This document shows positions 1-9,794 of a stretch of 64,000 nt of DNA, in pieces (position 1 is the stretch's first letter; each line of letters starts with the position of its first letter). The stretch is from Marinilabiliales bacterium (GTDB taxonomy: Bacteria > Bacteroidota > Bacteroidia > Bacteroidales > SZUA-534): NCBI GenBank assembly GCA_003512955.1, contig DOTG01000041.1:1-64000 (forward strand), written 5' to 3'. Below the pieces are notes generated by a model that saw only the letters and a list, made by a program, of their open reading frames with translations, was not told where the DNA came from and made no database searches. The position numbers were made by a program, and so were the translations under genes.

Positions 1-3000
1 GTAATTTTCAAGGTGTAATGGTTCCCTTCAATAAAAGGGGTGGCATGCTTTACAATAACAGAATAAAGCTCAGCATCTACTGATGCTACTGAAAGAGACG
101 TCCCATGGATGATGTAATGTTGAGAATCGCTTAACTGTTGGGCTGTAATAGGTTCAGAGAATTCAATATTCAATCGCTGGGCATCAACTATCTTTACATA
201 ACTTACTTTGGGTTTTGATTGATCCAGGTTCTGGGCATTCACAGAATTTAACTGGCCGGGGGTCCCACCTTTAGCAGAATTGCTGGCCGACCAGTTGAAA
301 CTCCCACTGCACAAGTTTTCCGGATCGATCCGTTCCAGCGCCCAACCCCCATCTTCTTTATTGGCATTCCCATACCAGCTTTTCCGGTAATCCACTGATG
401 TAATGATTGCCCCCGACGAATCTTGCAACTGTAGGAACTTTCCCGACGAAGTAAGCGTGGTACTGCTCAATACGTCCATCACATCTCCAAAGGGAGTCAA
501 CGCCTCTGCTTCTCCTGCTGGGCATAATAACAAATACCTACCCGGTTGTATGACAAAACTTTGTAACAACCGGCTATAACCGCTATATATGAGTTTCCAG
601 TTTTGAACGTCAATGGGCCAGGGGCTCCGGTTATACAATTCTAAATAAGTCACCTCAGGCAGCCCGGTTGATGGAGTGGGGTCGGCCATAATTTCGTTTA
701 TAATAATGTCGTTGGCTTGTGGCAAGTAATAGAAAAATGACAATAAAGTATCTTTCATCAGGTTGCCGCAATTGTCCGCCAAACCAGCTACATGTAAGCG
801 ATAGGTTTTTGTCGGTTCAAACGGATCGGTGAAAAAGAGTTCTAGTGCGAAACCTTCTTCAATAAACTGTTTTACCGAATCGGGTTGCCCAAAACCTAAG
901 CTCAACGTAAAATTTTCCATATGTGAGAATGATTCTTCAGGAATTGACTCACTTAAGTCTAAAGTTACTGATCGTGAAGAACTGATTTGCAATGAACGTA
1001 TTTGAGGAACCAATGTATCCTGATTGGGTCTGGCAATGGAATTTATTCTGCCGGGGGTTCCTCCTGTTTCATCCATACTGGCTTTCCAATTAAAAAGGGT
1101 GCTGCAAAAATTAGTTACATCCATTCTTTCCAGCGACCAGCCACCGGCTTCTTTTTCCTCGTCTTGGTACCATGTTAAGGAATACAAAACCGAATCAATG
1201 GTTAAGCCGTCAGGCGATCTCAAAACCAACGGTTTACCGGTGGAAGGTAAAAACGTAGATGAAAGGATGGCCATTTGTACTATTGATTCGTGGTAAGAAC
1301 CTTCAAAAACTGTTTGGCAAATCAATAAATATTCGTCAGCATCCAACTCAAATGCAGGCAACACTTTTCGGGTAGTCCCTGACCACAATTCCCAATCCTG
1401 AAGGGAAATAGAATAGCCACTCCGGTTATAAAGTTCCACATAATCACCTTCGGGAAGCCCAACCACTGGCGAAGGATCGGCCATAATTTCATTAAAAACC
1501 AAATCGTGGAGTTGCGGGACATGATAGAGGATTGAAATTGTGGTATCGTTAATTTGATTGCCACACAAATCAAAAATCCCGTTTATCAAGCATTGATAAT
1601 GTGTATCGGGAGTTAATGCTTCGCTAAATATGAGATGGAACTCACGCCGGTTTTCAGAAACTATCAGGGTATCAAACCCTGAAATTGTTGGGGTAAAGTT
1701 CCAAGATTCCAGTGGGTTTTGGTTGTGTGATGTGATTTCTTCGTTAAACGAAAAGTATAATTCTGTATCAGAAACCATTGCCCAGCTGGAAAGAATGGGT
1801 GGTGTAGCATCAATGTTGGAACCAAATATGGAATTCTGCTGTCCAGGGGTTCCCCCGCTGGTATCGGTGGAAGCATTCCAGTTACCCGAAGCAGAACAAA
1901 CGTTTTTAGGATCGATCCGTTCCAACGACCAACCACCATCCTGCTTGCCCTCATCGGTTATCCATAAGGATTGATAGTTCACGCTGTCAATCAGATTCCC
2001 TTCGGTGGAATATAAAAGAACCGTTTTGCCCGAATTGGTCAGGGTTGTAGTAGAAAGCAATGGCAACGTTTTTCCATAAACCTGAAAGGGAGCAACCGCC
2101 GACTGACTGGTAAGTATCAAATATTCCCCTTTCTCAAGGACGGAATCGGGAAAGGTTTTAGAAACCCCATCAATTTCAAGTTGCCAGTTGTCCAGGTAAA
2201 ATGGATTTTCACCCTGATTGTAAAGCTCCAGATAGTCGTATTCCGGTAAACCCACCACGGGCGAGGGATCGAACATAATTTCATTTATCACCACATCACC
2301 CCAAATAGCAGGTACCCGGTAGTTAAAAGCTACTGATTGGGGGATCATCATTTGTTCTGCATCATCGGACAATCCATGCACTGCAACCTGGTATTCAGCA
2401 GTCATCAACTGGTTGACATACAAAAGCACTTGTTTTTTGTTCTCCTGGTTTAGTGAAACGGAATCCAAGGTAATGCCGAAATCCGGTGGTGATGAAATCT
2501 GAAAATTCCCCGTGGTCATGGGTTCTTTGTCATTTATAGCTTCAGAAAAAGTCAATTGGACGATTTTATTATCAGTGGCTTCGGCAGCTAGTAAAACCGG
2601 AGGCGAATTTAGTTGAAAAAAGTCGAACCCATCGGCCCAAAGTTGTCCGCCACGGGTACTGCTGAACTGAAAAACCAGCCCGTGAAAAGGCAAATTGCAA
2701 AAGGATGATTCTGCTGCTTCAGTTGCGTATTGCACCGAATCAAATACGGAGCCTTCGCTACAACCCAAAGTCCAAATTCCGGGAACTTCACGGATCACTT
2801 CCATAGCCACGGTATGGTTGGTATTCCAGTCAAAATCCGATTGGGCAATCAACTCTTTGTTCCCATCTTCGGAAACCTTCCAAAGCGACAAGGTATCGCT
2901 ACTTCCGGTGAGGTTAACCCCAACTGCATAACCATAAGTTTCGGTGGAAAGTAAATTGGAATCGGAGGCCATCAGAAAATACCAAAACCGGTTCGATGAG

Positions 3001-4580
3001 GTTGGATCAAAATCGCCGTTTTTCAATAGCATCCGCCACACCATCTTCCCATCATTCATTTTTGGTTCCGGATATTGCGATGTTATGTAACTGGTTCCTT
3101 CTGCTCCTAAAAGATTGTGTTGCAGCGAAAAATATTCATCAATAGGATTTAATTCCGAACATTGCCAATCCTCTGAATAAAGCCATGGGTTCAAGTTTCC
3201 CGATTCAAAATGATCGGTAAAATAAGGAAAACCAACCAAAACAGGTTCTGAAAGAAAAGTCCCATAATCTTCTGCAAATAATTGAAATACCGCAGTATCG
3301 GTTCCTGAAAACTGGAGCTGATCAAAAGTGATGATTCCCGACTCAAAATCACCGTTTAAACTGGTACCAGAGGTCAAATGAGCTTGATCCGATGAAGCAG
3401 ATAAAATGACCAGACTCCCATCATCCATATCACGGTTGCCATTGACATCGGTGACAGTTGCAATAATTTGAAACGCCGAATCGGCATACAAAACGTCATC
3501 TGGAAAGATGGCATGAACTTGAGTTCCTTTTACTTCAATTGTTAAGGTTCCTGGTTCAGTGGAACATCCACCCCTATTCACCTGTGAACCTCTGGAGTCA
3601 CAGTAAATATTCGATATCGGGAGCTCAAATCCCAACCCTTGGTTATCGGCTTGGCTGAGCTCCTTTTTTAGAGCTACCCAAAGTTCATAAGTTTCAGATT
3701 GGGCAGTCCCCTCAGCAACCTGCAAAACGTTATTGGTCTCAAAAACCAGTGTTGCTCCATCTATCCGGCCTTGTATTCCTTCCGTGAAATCGGGTCCTTT
3801 AAGGATGACTTCATCCAACAACAAACCCCAGTCTATGAATTGGTTATGGCCGGCAGGTATTATTTTTAGGCTGTCAATCAATGTAGAAACCCCGTCCCCT
3901 GAAGCAGAATCGGTAAAAACAAATTCACAAACTTTGATGGGATTCGCTTTATTTTGCAACGACGAGATGATTACAGGGACTGAAAAACTGCCCAAAATCA
4001 CAGAAGAGGTAGAATCTTTGGGAGGAATGGCAGAAAATACGCCATCAATGACGAATTGATCAATCCGAAATGCCCCGGCTCCTGATGTTACCCGCGAACC
4101 ATTGTCCCAGCCTGCAAGTTTTATGGTTGCCGAGGTTAATGAATCAAAGCCTGAAAGCGATTGCTGAAGGGTATCTACCACCAATGGAGCTGCTCCGGTA
4201 AAAACCACTGAATCGTTTACCACCATGCTGATATCAGAAGGTCCGGCGCTGGTGACAATGGTTTCGAAGGAGATTGATTGTAGCGAAAACCAATAACCTT
4301 GATTCGCTGTTATGGTAAGGTAAAAATATTTTGCCGTGAAAACACTTGTGGCAGCCCAACCACTGGAACTTTCCATGTAAGGCAAATCGGGGAATGGGGA
4401 AGTGGTGCGGTTGGTACTGATAGTTCCCGATGAAACCTGAAATGAAGAAACTGTACAATGTGAATCAAAAAATGTAGCATTTAGGTATGGATCGGTATTA
4501 AAGTCGAATGAAACTATTTGCGATACTGATAATTTGAAAGCAAATAATCCCGCAAAAAATAAAATTATTATTTTTTTCAT
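1..4580 (-). CDS. Giant secreted lamin-tail-domain (LTD) protein, 3' end beyond window
   Basis: The frame stays open from the ATG at 4580 to the left edge, giving 1526 codons with no stop, so the C-terminus is missing. It opens with a signal peptide (MKKIIILFFAGLFAFKLSVS). A beta-sandwich-like stretch follows to about residue 200, then Ig-like and jelly-roll-like regions. Three tandem units of about 265-270 residues come next, each an SbsA-like Ig region plus an LTD. The LTDs start near residues 760, 1020 and 1290, with the repeated signatures NEIMADPSP, YLELYN, GGWSLERIDP and GGTPGQ. LTD proteins of this kind in Bacteroidota are exported and usually T9SS-anchored, and a sorting domain is expected in the missing part. 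Its role is unknown; family members often accompany extracellular nucleases or adhesins. It is divergent from asd, with 88 bases between them. Confidence 0.85.
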   Translation of the reverse strand, partial: MKKIIILFFAGLFAFKLSVSQIVSFDFNTDPYLNATFFDSHCTVSSFQVSSGTISTNRTTSPFPDLPYMESSSGWAATSVFTAKYFYLTITANQGYWFSLQSISFETIVTSAGPSDISMVVNDSVVFTGAAPLVVDTLQQSLSGFDSLTSATIKLAGWDNGSRVTSGAGAFRIDQFVIDGVFSAIPPKDSTSSVILGSFSVPVIISSLQNKANPIKVCEFVFTDSASGDGVSTLIDSLKIIPAGHNQFIDWGLLLDEVILKGPDFTEGIQGRIDGATLVFETNNVLQVAEGTAQSETYELWVALKKELSQADNQGLGFELPISNIYCDSRGSQVNRGGCSTEPGTLTIEVKGTQVHAIFPDDVLYADSAFQIIATVTDVNGNRDMDDGSLVILSASSDQAHLTSGTSLNGDFESGIITFDQLQFSGTDTAVFQLFAEDYGTFLSEPVLVGFPYFTDHFESGNLNPWLYSEDWQCSELNPIDEYFSLQHNLLGAEGTSYITSQYPEPKMNDGKMVWRMLLKNGDFDPTSSNRFWYFLMASDSNLLSTETYGYAVGVNLTGSSDTLSLWKVSEDGNKELIAQSDFDWNTNHTVAMEVIREVPGIWTLGCSEGSVFDSVQYATEAAESSFCNLPFHGLVFQFSSTRGGQLWADGFDFFQLNSPPVLLAAEATDNKIVQLTFSEAINDKEPMTTGNFQISSPPDFGITLDSVSLNQENKKQVLLYVNQLMTAEYQVAVHGLSDDAEQMMIPQSVAFNYRVPAIWGDVVINEIMFDPSPVVGLPEYDYLELYNQGENPFYLDNWQLEIDGVSKTFPDSVLEKGEYLILTSQSAVAPFQVYGKTLPLLSTTTLTNSGKTVLLYSTEGNLIDSVNYQSLWITDEGKQDGGWSLERIDPKNVCSASGNWNASTDTSGGTPGQQNSIFGSNIDATPPILSSWAMVSDTELYFSFNEEITSHNQNPLESWNFTPTISGFDTLIVSENRREFHLIFSEALTPDTHYQCLINGIFDLCGNQINDTTISILYHVPQLHDLVFNEIMADPSPVVGLPEGDYVELYNRSGYSISLQDWELWSGTTRKVLPAFELDADEYLLICQTVFEGSYHESIVQMAILSSTFLPSTGKPLVLRSPDGLTIDSVLYSLTWYQDEEKEAGGWSLERMDVTNFCSTLFNWKASMDETGGTPGRINSIARPNQDTLVPQIRSLQISSSRSVTLDLSESIPEESFSHMENFTLSLGFGQPDSVKQFIEEGFALELFFTDPFEPTKTYRLHVAGLADNCGNLMKDTLLSFFYYLPQANDIIINEIMADPTPSTGLPEVTYLELYNRSPWPIDVQNWKLIYSGYSRLLQSFVIQPGRYLLLCPAGEAEALTPFGDVMDVLSSTTLTSSGKFLQLQDSSGAIITSVDYRKSWYGNANKEDGGWALERIDPENLCSGSFNWSASNSAKGGTPGQLNSVNAQNLDQSKPKVSYVKIVDAQRLNIEFSEPITAQQLSDSQHYIIHGTSLSVASVDAELYSVIVKHATPFIEGNHYTLKI

Positions 4581-4668
4581 AATGAGTTCTAAAAATTGTA
4601 GAAAGCTGCTATTTTTGGAAAGTTATTAAAAATCATCGAATCGAAAATAAAACTTTAAAACATTTCAA

Positions 4669-5676
4669 ATGAAAATCGCTATTGTTGGGGTCAGCGGTGC
4701 TGTTGGCCAGGAATTTTTGAGTATTTTGAATGAGCGGAATTTGCCTATTGATGAATTGGTGTTGTTTGGATCGGCCCGCAGTGCCGGAAACGAATATGTG
4801 TTTAAAGGAAAAAAGCTGGTAGTTAAGGAATTGAAGCACAACGATGATTTTAAAGGCATTGATATTGCCTTAGCCTCAGCCGGAGCCAGCACTTCAAAAG
4901 AATATGCCGATACCATCACAAAATATGGAGCCATCATGATTGACAATTCAAGCGCATTCCGTATGGATACCGATGTTCCGTTGGTGGTTCCTGAAGTGAA
5001 TGTTGAAGATGCCTTGAATTGCCCAAGGAATATTATTGCCAACCCAAACTGTACCACCATTCAAATGGTTGTGGCATTAAAAGCACTGGAGAACCTTTCG
5101 CACATCAAACGGGTTCATGTGTCTTCGTACCAGTCGGCCAGCGGTGCTGGGGCTATGGGAATGGCTGAATTGGAGAAACAGTTGGAGGAATTTGCGGCAG
5201 GCAAAAAACCTACTGTCGAAAAATTTGCCTATCAGTTGCTGTTCAATGTCATTCCTCACATCGACGTGTTTACCGACAATGGCTACACTAAAGAGGAGAT
5301 GAAAATGTACAACGAAACCCGGAAGATTATGCACTCCGATGTTCAGGTAAGTGCCACCTGCGTGAGGGTTCCTGTGATGCGCGCCCACTCGGAATCGGTT
5401 TGGGCCGAAACGGAACAACCTGTGTCTCCCGAAGCCTTCCGTGCCGAATGTTTAAAAACCAAAGGAATTACTGTGATTGACAACCCAACCAGCAAAGAAT
5501 ACCCCATGCCTTTGGATATTGCCGGAAAAGACGACGTTTATGTAGGACGCATCCGTAAAGATTTGACCAACCCTAATGGAATCAGTTTTTGGTGTGTGAG
5601 CGACCAAATCCGTAAAGGAGCCGCGTTGAATGCCGTGCAAATAGCTGAGTATTTAATTGCTAAAAAAGCAAAATAA
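4669..5676 (+). CDS. asd: Aspartate-semialdehyde dehydrogenase
   Basis: This enzyme reduces aspartyl-4-phosphate to aspartate-semialdehyde with NADPH, the branch point for lysine/diaminopimelate, threonine and methionine synthesis in the cytoplasm. The 335 residues are full length. An N-terminal nucleotide-binding loop (GVSGAVGQEF, residues 7-16) is followed by the active-site motif ANPNCTT with nucleophile Cys128, then QSASGAGAMG (155-164) and RVPVMRAHS, where His240 is the expected base. The gene is monocistronic, with a secreted hexosaminidase downstream. A TATTTTTG -7-like box lies at 4610-4617, but no good -33 box is seen. A weak GCAAAG/CTTTGC hairpin with a T run follows at 5703-5729. 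Confidence 0.97.
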   Translation: MKIAIVGVSGAVGQEFLSILNERNLPIDELVLFGSARSAGNEYVFKGKKLVVKELKHNDDFKGIDIALASAGASTSKEYADTITKYGAIMIDNSSAFRMDTDVPLVVPEVNVEDALNCPRNIIANPNCTTIQMVVALKALENLSHIKRVHVSSYQSASGAGAMGMAELEKQLEEFAAGKKPTVEKFAYQLLFNVIPHIDVFTDNGYTKEEMKMYNETRKIMHSDVQVSATCVRVPVMRAHSESVWAETEQPVSPEAFRAECLKTKGITVIDNPTSKEYPMPLDIAGKDDVYVGRIRKDLTNPNGISFWCVSDQIRKGAALNAVQIAEYLIAKKAK

Positions 5677-5702
5677 TAATATCACCGTATTGACACAAGA
5701 AC

Positions 5703-5729
5703 GCAAAGGGGAAAAATTTCTTTGCTTTT
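5703..5729 (+). terminator. Weak hairpin after asd
   Basis: Six-base arms GCAAAG (5703-5708) and CTTTGC (5720-5725) are followed by four T. The stem is short, so this is only a plausible terminator. Confidence 0.3.
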
Positions 5730-5858
5730 ATGGATAGTGAAGCAAAGACCAAAAATTATATTATAATAGTGATTTGTAGGTTTTTTTTGACTTTTTAGTT
5801 GGAAACAGTTGCAATTGCTGCTTTATCGATAATTTCAATTTATTTACAATAAAAAAAC

Positions 5859-7742
5859 ATGAAAGTAAAATTTTTATCCCTGTCCCTTTTGGCAATAACC
5901 CTGGTTAATGCGCAAAACAAACCGATACAGTTGATCCCACAACCTGTTGAAATGAAACAGTCCGAAGGTTTTTACGAACTTACCAGTAAAACCACATTAA
6001 GTTTTAGCCATGCTGAGTTAAGGCTTTTGGTTGAGATGCTTGCCCAAAAATTGAACACTCCAACCGGGTTTTCAATAAAACCGATACAAGGAAAAACAGG
6101 TACTATTAAACTTCTGTTGAACGATGTAATCAATCCACAAATAGGAATTGAAGGCTATGTGTTGGAAGTTACGAAGAAGGGTGTTGTTATAACGGCAAAT
6201 CAGGTGCCTGGTCTATATTATGGTATTCAAACCTTGCTTCAACTTTTACCAAAAGAGATTGAAAGCAAAAAAAACGAGTTAGTCAACTGGATTATTCCGG
6301 AAGTAAAAATAACTGATTACCCCCGTTTTGCATGGCGAGGTATCATGCTCGATGTGAGCAGGCATTTTTTTACAAAAGAGGAAGTTAAAACCTATATTGA
6401 ACAAATTTCAAGGCTGAAATATAATACGCTGCACTGGCACCTGACGGATGATAACGGTTGGCGTATCGAGATAAAATCGTTGCCCAGGCTAACTGAAATT
6501 GGTGCATGGCGCGTACCCCGTTCGGGTCATTTTGGTGACTATGCTGCCCCTAAGCCTGGAGAAGAGGCCACTGATGGTGGTTTTTATACACAAGACGATA
6601 TTCGGGAAATTGTACAATTTGCACTTGTACATAATGTTACTATTATTCCCGAAATTGATGTTCCCGGTCACTCTATGGCTGCTATCGCGGCCTACCCCGA
6701 ATTGTGCTGTACCAAAGACACTACTGTTAAAGTTGACCCCGGTACAAATTTCGCAGAATGGCATAGTGATGGAACATTCAAAATGTTGATTGATAACACA
6801 CTAAACCCATCCGATGAGAAAGTATATGAATTCATTGATAAAGTTTTTACCGAAGTTTCCCAACTTTTTCCGGGTCCCTATATTCATGTCGGTGGCGATG
6901 AATGCTACCATGGTTATTGGGCTAACGATACTGGTTGCCAAGCGTTGATGAAAAAATTGAATGTCACTGAAGTGAAAGATCTGCAAAATTATTTTACGGG
7001 CAGAGTTGAGAAAATCATCCAAGCCAAAGGGAAAAAACTCATTGGCTGGGAGGAAATAATGAATGGAGGTATTTCGACCGAATCGGTTATAATGAGTTGG
7101 CACGGGATGCAAGGTGGAATTGAAGCTGCAAAAAAAGGTTACTCTTCGGTTATGACCCCTTCACCATTTGTTTATCTTGATTATAATCAAGGGGAGAGCA
7201 CCATCGATCCACCCATCTACGCTGGTTTGCGTGTTAGCAAGTGTTACAGTTTTGAACCCGTTCCCGATAGCGTGGATGCCAAGTACGTTTTAGGTGGACA
7301 AGGCAACCTTTGGACCGAACAAGTACCCACTTTTCGATATGCCGAATATATGACTTACCCCCGTGCCTGGGCATTATCCGAAGTTTTTTGGTCGCCAAAA
7401 GAAACAAAAAACTGGACTGATTTTTCCCAACGGATGGAAACCCACTTCAACCGCGCCGATGTTGCCGGGGTAAATTATTCACGAGCTGTTTACGATGCCA
7501 TTGTTACAACCCAATTGCAAGGAGAAAAGCTCATTCTTGAATTGGGTAGTGAATTACCGGGTATTGATATTTTCTACTCTTTTGACGATACCATGCCGGG
7601 TAGTTACTCAACCAAATACACCAGTCCGGTTGAAGTCCCCGAAGGTCCAATTACCCTTCGTGTAATAACCTACCGAAATGGAAAACCGCTTGGACATTTG
7701 ATTACGTTGAACCGCGAAAAACTAATGCAAAGGGCTTATTAA
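5859..7742 (+). CDS. Secreted beta-N-acetylhexosaminidase, GH20
   Basis: This enzyme removes terminal GlcNAc or GalNAc from chitooligosaccharides or glycans outside the cytoplasm. A signal peptide covers residues 1-19 (ending VNAQ). A GH20b-type N-terminal domain runs to about 150 and the catalytic barrel from about 155 to 490. HVGGDE carries the Asp347-Glu348 pair that family 20 uses for substrate-assisted catalysis. HWHLTDDNGWR (192-202) and PEIDVPGHS (264-272) are other family signatures. The last ~90 residues resemble a C-terminal beta-sandwich (SFDDTMPGSYSTKYTSP). No T9SS tail or lipobox is visible, so a periplasmic location is likely. It stands alone, closed by a strong terminator. Confidence 0.95.
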   Translation: MKVKFLSLSLLAITLVNAQNKPIQLIPQPVEMKQSEGFYELTSKTTLSFSHAELRLLVEMLAQKLNTPTGFSIKPIQGKTGTIKLLLNDVINPQIGIEGYVLEVTKKGVVITANQVPGLYYGIQTLLQLLPKEIESKKNELVNWIIPEVKITDYPRFAWRGIMLDVSRHFFTKEEVKTYIEQISRLKYNTLHWHLTDDNGWRIEIKSLPRLTEIGAWRVPRSGHFGDYAAPKPGEEATDGGFYTQDDIREIVQFALVHNVTIIPEIDVPGHSMAAIAAYPELCCTKDTTVKVDPGTNFAEWHSDGTFKMLIDNTLNPSDEKVYEFIDKVFTEVSQLFPGPYIHVGGDECYHGYWANDTGCQALMKKLNVTEVKDLQNYFTGRVEKIIQAKGKKLIGWEEIMNGGISTESVIMSWHGMQGGIEAAKKGYSSVMTPSPFVYLDYNQGESTIDPPIYAGLRVSKCYSFEPVPDSVDAKYVLGGQGNLWTEQVPTFRYAEYMTYPRAWALSEVFWSPKETKNWTDFSQRMETHFNRADVAGVNYSRAVYDAIVTTQLQGEKLILELGSELPGIDIFYSFDDTMPGSYSTKYTSPVEVPEGPITLRVITYRNGKPLGHLITLNREKLMQRAY

Positions 7743-7807
7743 CTTTTTTGACAGCTTGTTGGATTTAAGTTTAACAAGGAAAAACTTGTAAATACTGTTT
7801 TAGGGCG

Positions 7808-7855
7808 AAAATAGAATAGGGATTCTTTATTCAAGAAAAATCCCTATTCTATTTT
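7808..7855 (+). terminator. Strong terminator after the GH20 gene
   Basis: Seventeen-base perfect arms at 7808-7824 and 7839-7855 enclose a 14-base loop. The right arm ends in ATTTTA. The A- and T-rich flanks would let it act in both directions. Confidence 0.8.
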
Positions 7856-7913
7856 ATACTTGTTCAACAACATATTTACACTGCGGTTTGGGATTTGATG
7901 TATTTACCATATT

Positions 7914-7999
7914 TTCGTAAGTCACGGGGTGACTAATTGAATAACAATTGTTTGCCTTCTCTGTGTCAACTTTCAACGGTTTCCCAGATGATTTGCGGA
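7914..7999. repeat. Dispersed palindromic element, copy A
   Basis: The ends are TTCGTAAGT (7914-7922) and ATTTGCGGA (7991-7999), imperfect inverted ends of the type TCCGCAAGT. A 15-base palindrome AGTCACGGGGTGACT lies at 7920-7934. The 50 bases 7920-7969 match 18401-18450 with two mismatches. The flank at 7971-7999 is the reverse complement of the flank at 18373-18401. So the core is in opposite orientation relative to the same flank in the two copies. Confidence 0.75.
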
Positions 8000-8081
8000 T
8001 TTGAGGTATTTAACTCAATTTTAGAATAATAAACTATTATTATTACATTTGTCAGTTACTTTATTCTAAAATGTACAAATC

Positions 8082-9194
8082 ATGCATCATAAAAGTCTAA
8101 AAATAATTGTTCCTGCATTACTTACGCTTTCTTTTTTACTCATCAGTTGGGGTGGAACAGGTCATTATAGTATTACAGAAAATGCGGCATTGTCGTTTAA
8201 TGAGGAAATGCAACCTTTCAACGATTGGCTGCTTTACATTGCTGAACATAGTTCGGATGCAGATGATCGGAAATCAGAAGATCCCGATGAGGGAGTCCGC
8301 CATTATATCGACATTGATAATTATCCGGAATTTGTAACAAATGGGCTTATCTCACAATCAATGACCGAGATGATATCACTTCATGGTCAATATACGGTTT
8401 ATGACAATGGCGTTTTGCCCTGGACAACCATTCAAACCTATGATTCGCTCCGGGAATGTTTGCACCGTAGAGATTGGGAACAGGCTAAATACTACGCCGC
8501 CGATTTGTCGCATTACGTGGGCGATGGCTATATGCCCATGCATATAACCAAAAATTACAACGGCCAATATACAGGTAATGACGGCATCCATTCCCGGTAC
8601 GAGTCAACCATGATCAATGCCCATATCGGGCAGATACAATATGTAGGGAAACCGCTTAACCTTATTGATAATGTGAGCGATTATGTGTTTTCGTACCTGT
8701 ATGCAAATTATAAATATGTGGATTCAATTCTCGATGCCGATGATTATGCAAAAACTTTCTCGACCAACACCAGTTCCACGGCGTATAAAGATGCCTTATG
8801 GTCTGAATCGCAATATTTTACTGCCCGTTTGCTCAATGATGCCTCACATGCCTTGGCCGAATTGATGTATAATGCCTGGGTAGAAGCCGGGAAACCTTCA
8901 TTAAATGGAACCGGTATTACGATAAATGAACTTTCCCATGTTGATTTTACTATTTACCCAAATCCGTCAACCGGAAATACAACAATTGCCTTAGCAGTTT
9001 CTAACCCAACAAGAATCTTGGTTCAGGTGAGAGATATTACAGGAAAGATAGCCGCTCCTGTTACGGAAAATATACTTTCAACAAATTTCAACTCATTAAC
9101 GCTAGAAACATCGCAACTTCCTAACGGTATCTATTTAGTTGAGGCCGTTACTGAAACAAGCAAACAAGTGAAAAAGCTCGTTTTAAGCCACTAA
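8082..9194 (+). CDS. Secreted S1/P1-type zinc nuclease or phospholipase with T9SS tail
   Basis: 370 residues. After a signal peptide (1-22) the mature protein would start WGGTGH. This matches the S1/P1 nuclease fold, where the N-terminal Trp amino group and the nearby His bind zinc. Further likely ligands are Asp59/61/62, His74 (RHYIDID), His144 and Asp148 (LSHYVGDGYMPMH), His154 and His170 (NDGIHSRYE). This trinuclear zinc set is shared by S1/P1 nucleases and zinc-dependent phospholipase C. The last ~80 residues (FTIYPNPSTGN...LPNGIYLVE) form a type A T9SS sorting domain. The substrate, nucleic acid or phospholipid, cannot be decided from sequence. Confidence 0.85.
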   Translation: MHHKSLKIIVPALLTLSFLLISWGGTGHYSITENAALSFNEEMQPFNDWLLYIAEHSSDADDRKSEDPDEGVRHYIDIDNYPEFVTNGLISQSMTEMISLHGQYTVYDNGVLPWTTIQTYDSLRECLHRRDWEQAKYYAADLSHYVGDGYMPMHITKNYNGQYTGNDGIHSRYESTMINAHIGQIQYVGKPLNLIDNVSDYVFSYLYANYKYVDSILDADDYAKTFSTNTSSTAYKDALWSESQYFTARLLNDASHALAELMYNAWVEAGKPSLNGTGITINELSHVDFTIYPNPSTGNTTIALAVSNPTRILVQVRDITGKIAAPVTENILSTNFNSLTLETSQLPNGIYLVEAVTETSKQVKKLVLSH

Positions 9195-9227
9195 TCCTAG
9201 TGTCAAGTCAAGCATGCGTTTGCATTA

Positions 9228-9294
9228 ATTCACCCGGTGATTCCGGGCGTGAATATAAGGCATAATGCTGTAATCAAAAAGTTACCGGGTGAAT
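9228..9294. repeat. Paired inverted palindromes, copy B
   Basis: ATTCACCCGGTGA (9228-9240) and TTACCGGGTGAAT (9282-9294) are inverted copies with one mismatch, about 41 bases apart. The left arm is itself a near palindrome. The arrangement resembles copies D and E but the arm sequence differs. It lies between the S1/P1 gene and the convergent globin gene and could also fold as a terminator stem. Confidence 0.55.
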
Positions 9295-9314
9295 ATTAAC
9301 CGACTTTTTTGATA

Positions 9315-9752
9315 CTAGTTTCCTTCCGGTGTATTGACCATCCAGTTCGAGAAATCGTGGAGGTATTTCCAAAAAGCCAGGATTAATGGTTCGGGAGCTT
9401 CCAATTTGGGTAACAATTTTCGGTAACAATCCAACCAAACGATTCTCGCCTCAGGGGTTATTTTAAAGGGTAGGTGACGGTTGGCCAACATGGGTTTTCC
9501 ACGGTTCTGGTTAAAATACTCGGGGCCTCCCAAGCGCTGGACAAAAAAGTCGGAAGATCGCTTTTTAGCCAACTCCAGCGCCATTCCCTTGGGAGGAAAC
9601 AGGTGTTTTATTTCACTATCAGCCAATAAATCATAATGATCAGAGACCAGTTTTCTTACTCCTTCTTCGCCCAGGTAATCATACAGTTTGTTGTCCGGGC
9701 CGTTGGTTTCCGGTTTCAAGCCAAAAGGGAGTTTTTCTATATTAAGTTCCAT
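9315..9752 (-). CDS. Group II-like truncated hemoglobin
   Basis: 145 residues, the usual length for a 2/2 globin with a short N-terminal extension. The proximal heme ligand is the His of ANRHLPFKI. Other family signatures are LYDYLGEEGVRKLV at the N-terminus, HLFPP in the CD region and the WL and FWKYL helices. Such globins bind O2, NO or sulfide in the cytoplasm and are linked to redox or nitrosative protection; the exact ligand here is unknown. The start is 42 bases upstream of the ABC transporter stop, so co-transcription from the ABC gene side is possible. Confidence 0.88.
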   Translation of the reverse strand: MELNIEKLPFGLKPETNGPDNKLYDYLGEEGVRKLVSDHYDLLADSEIKHLFPPKGMALELAKKRSSDFFVQRLGGPEYFNQNRGKPMLANRHLPFKITPEARIVWLDCYRKLLPKLEAPEPLILAFWKYLHDFSNWMVNTPEGN

Positions 9753-9794
9753 GGTATTTCTTTTTCAGTTTAATACAAAAAAACAGAGAAAAGG

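Larger units (their letters stand above)
7743..8081. other. Gene-free stretch with terminator, dispersed repeat and promoter-like box
   Basis: No coding sequence is seen. The stretch holds the GH20 terminator, a palindromic element at 7914-7999, and a TACATTTG box at 8044-8051. The box fits the Bacteroidota -7 consensus 31 bases before the next ATG, and a TTTA about 20 bases upstream could serve as a -33. Confidence 0.6.

Noticed and set aside
1024..3000. Plus-strand open frames inside the LTD gene region
   Set aside because: The minus strand is open across the whole region with a signal peptide and LTD signatures; the plus-strand frames lack any recognisable domain.
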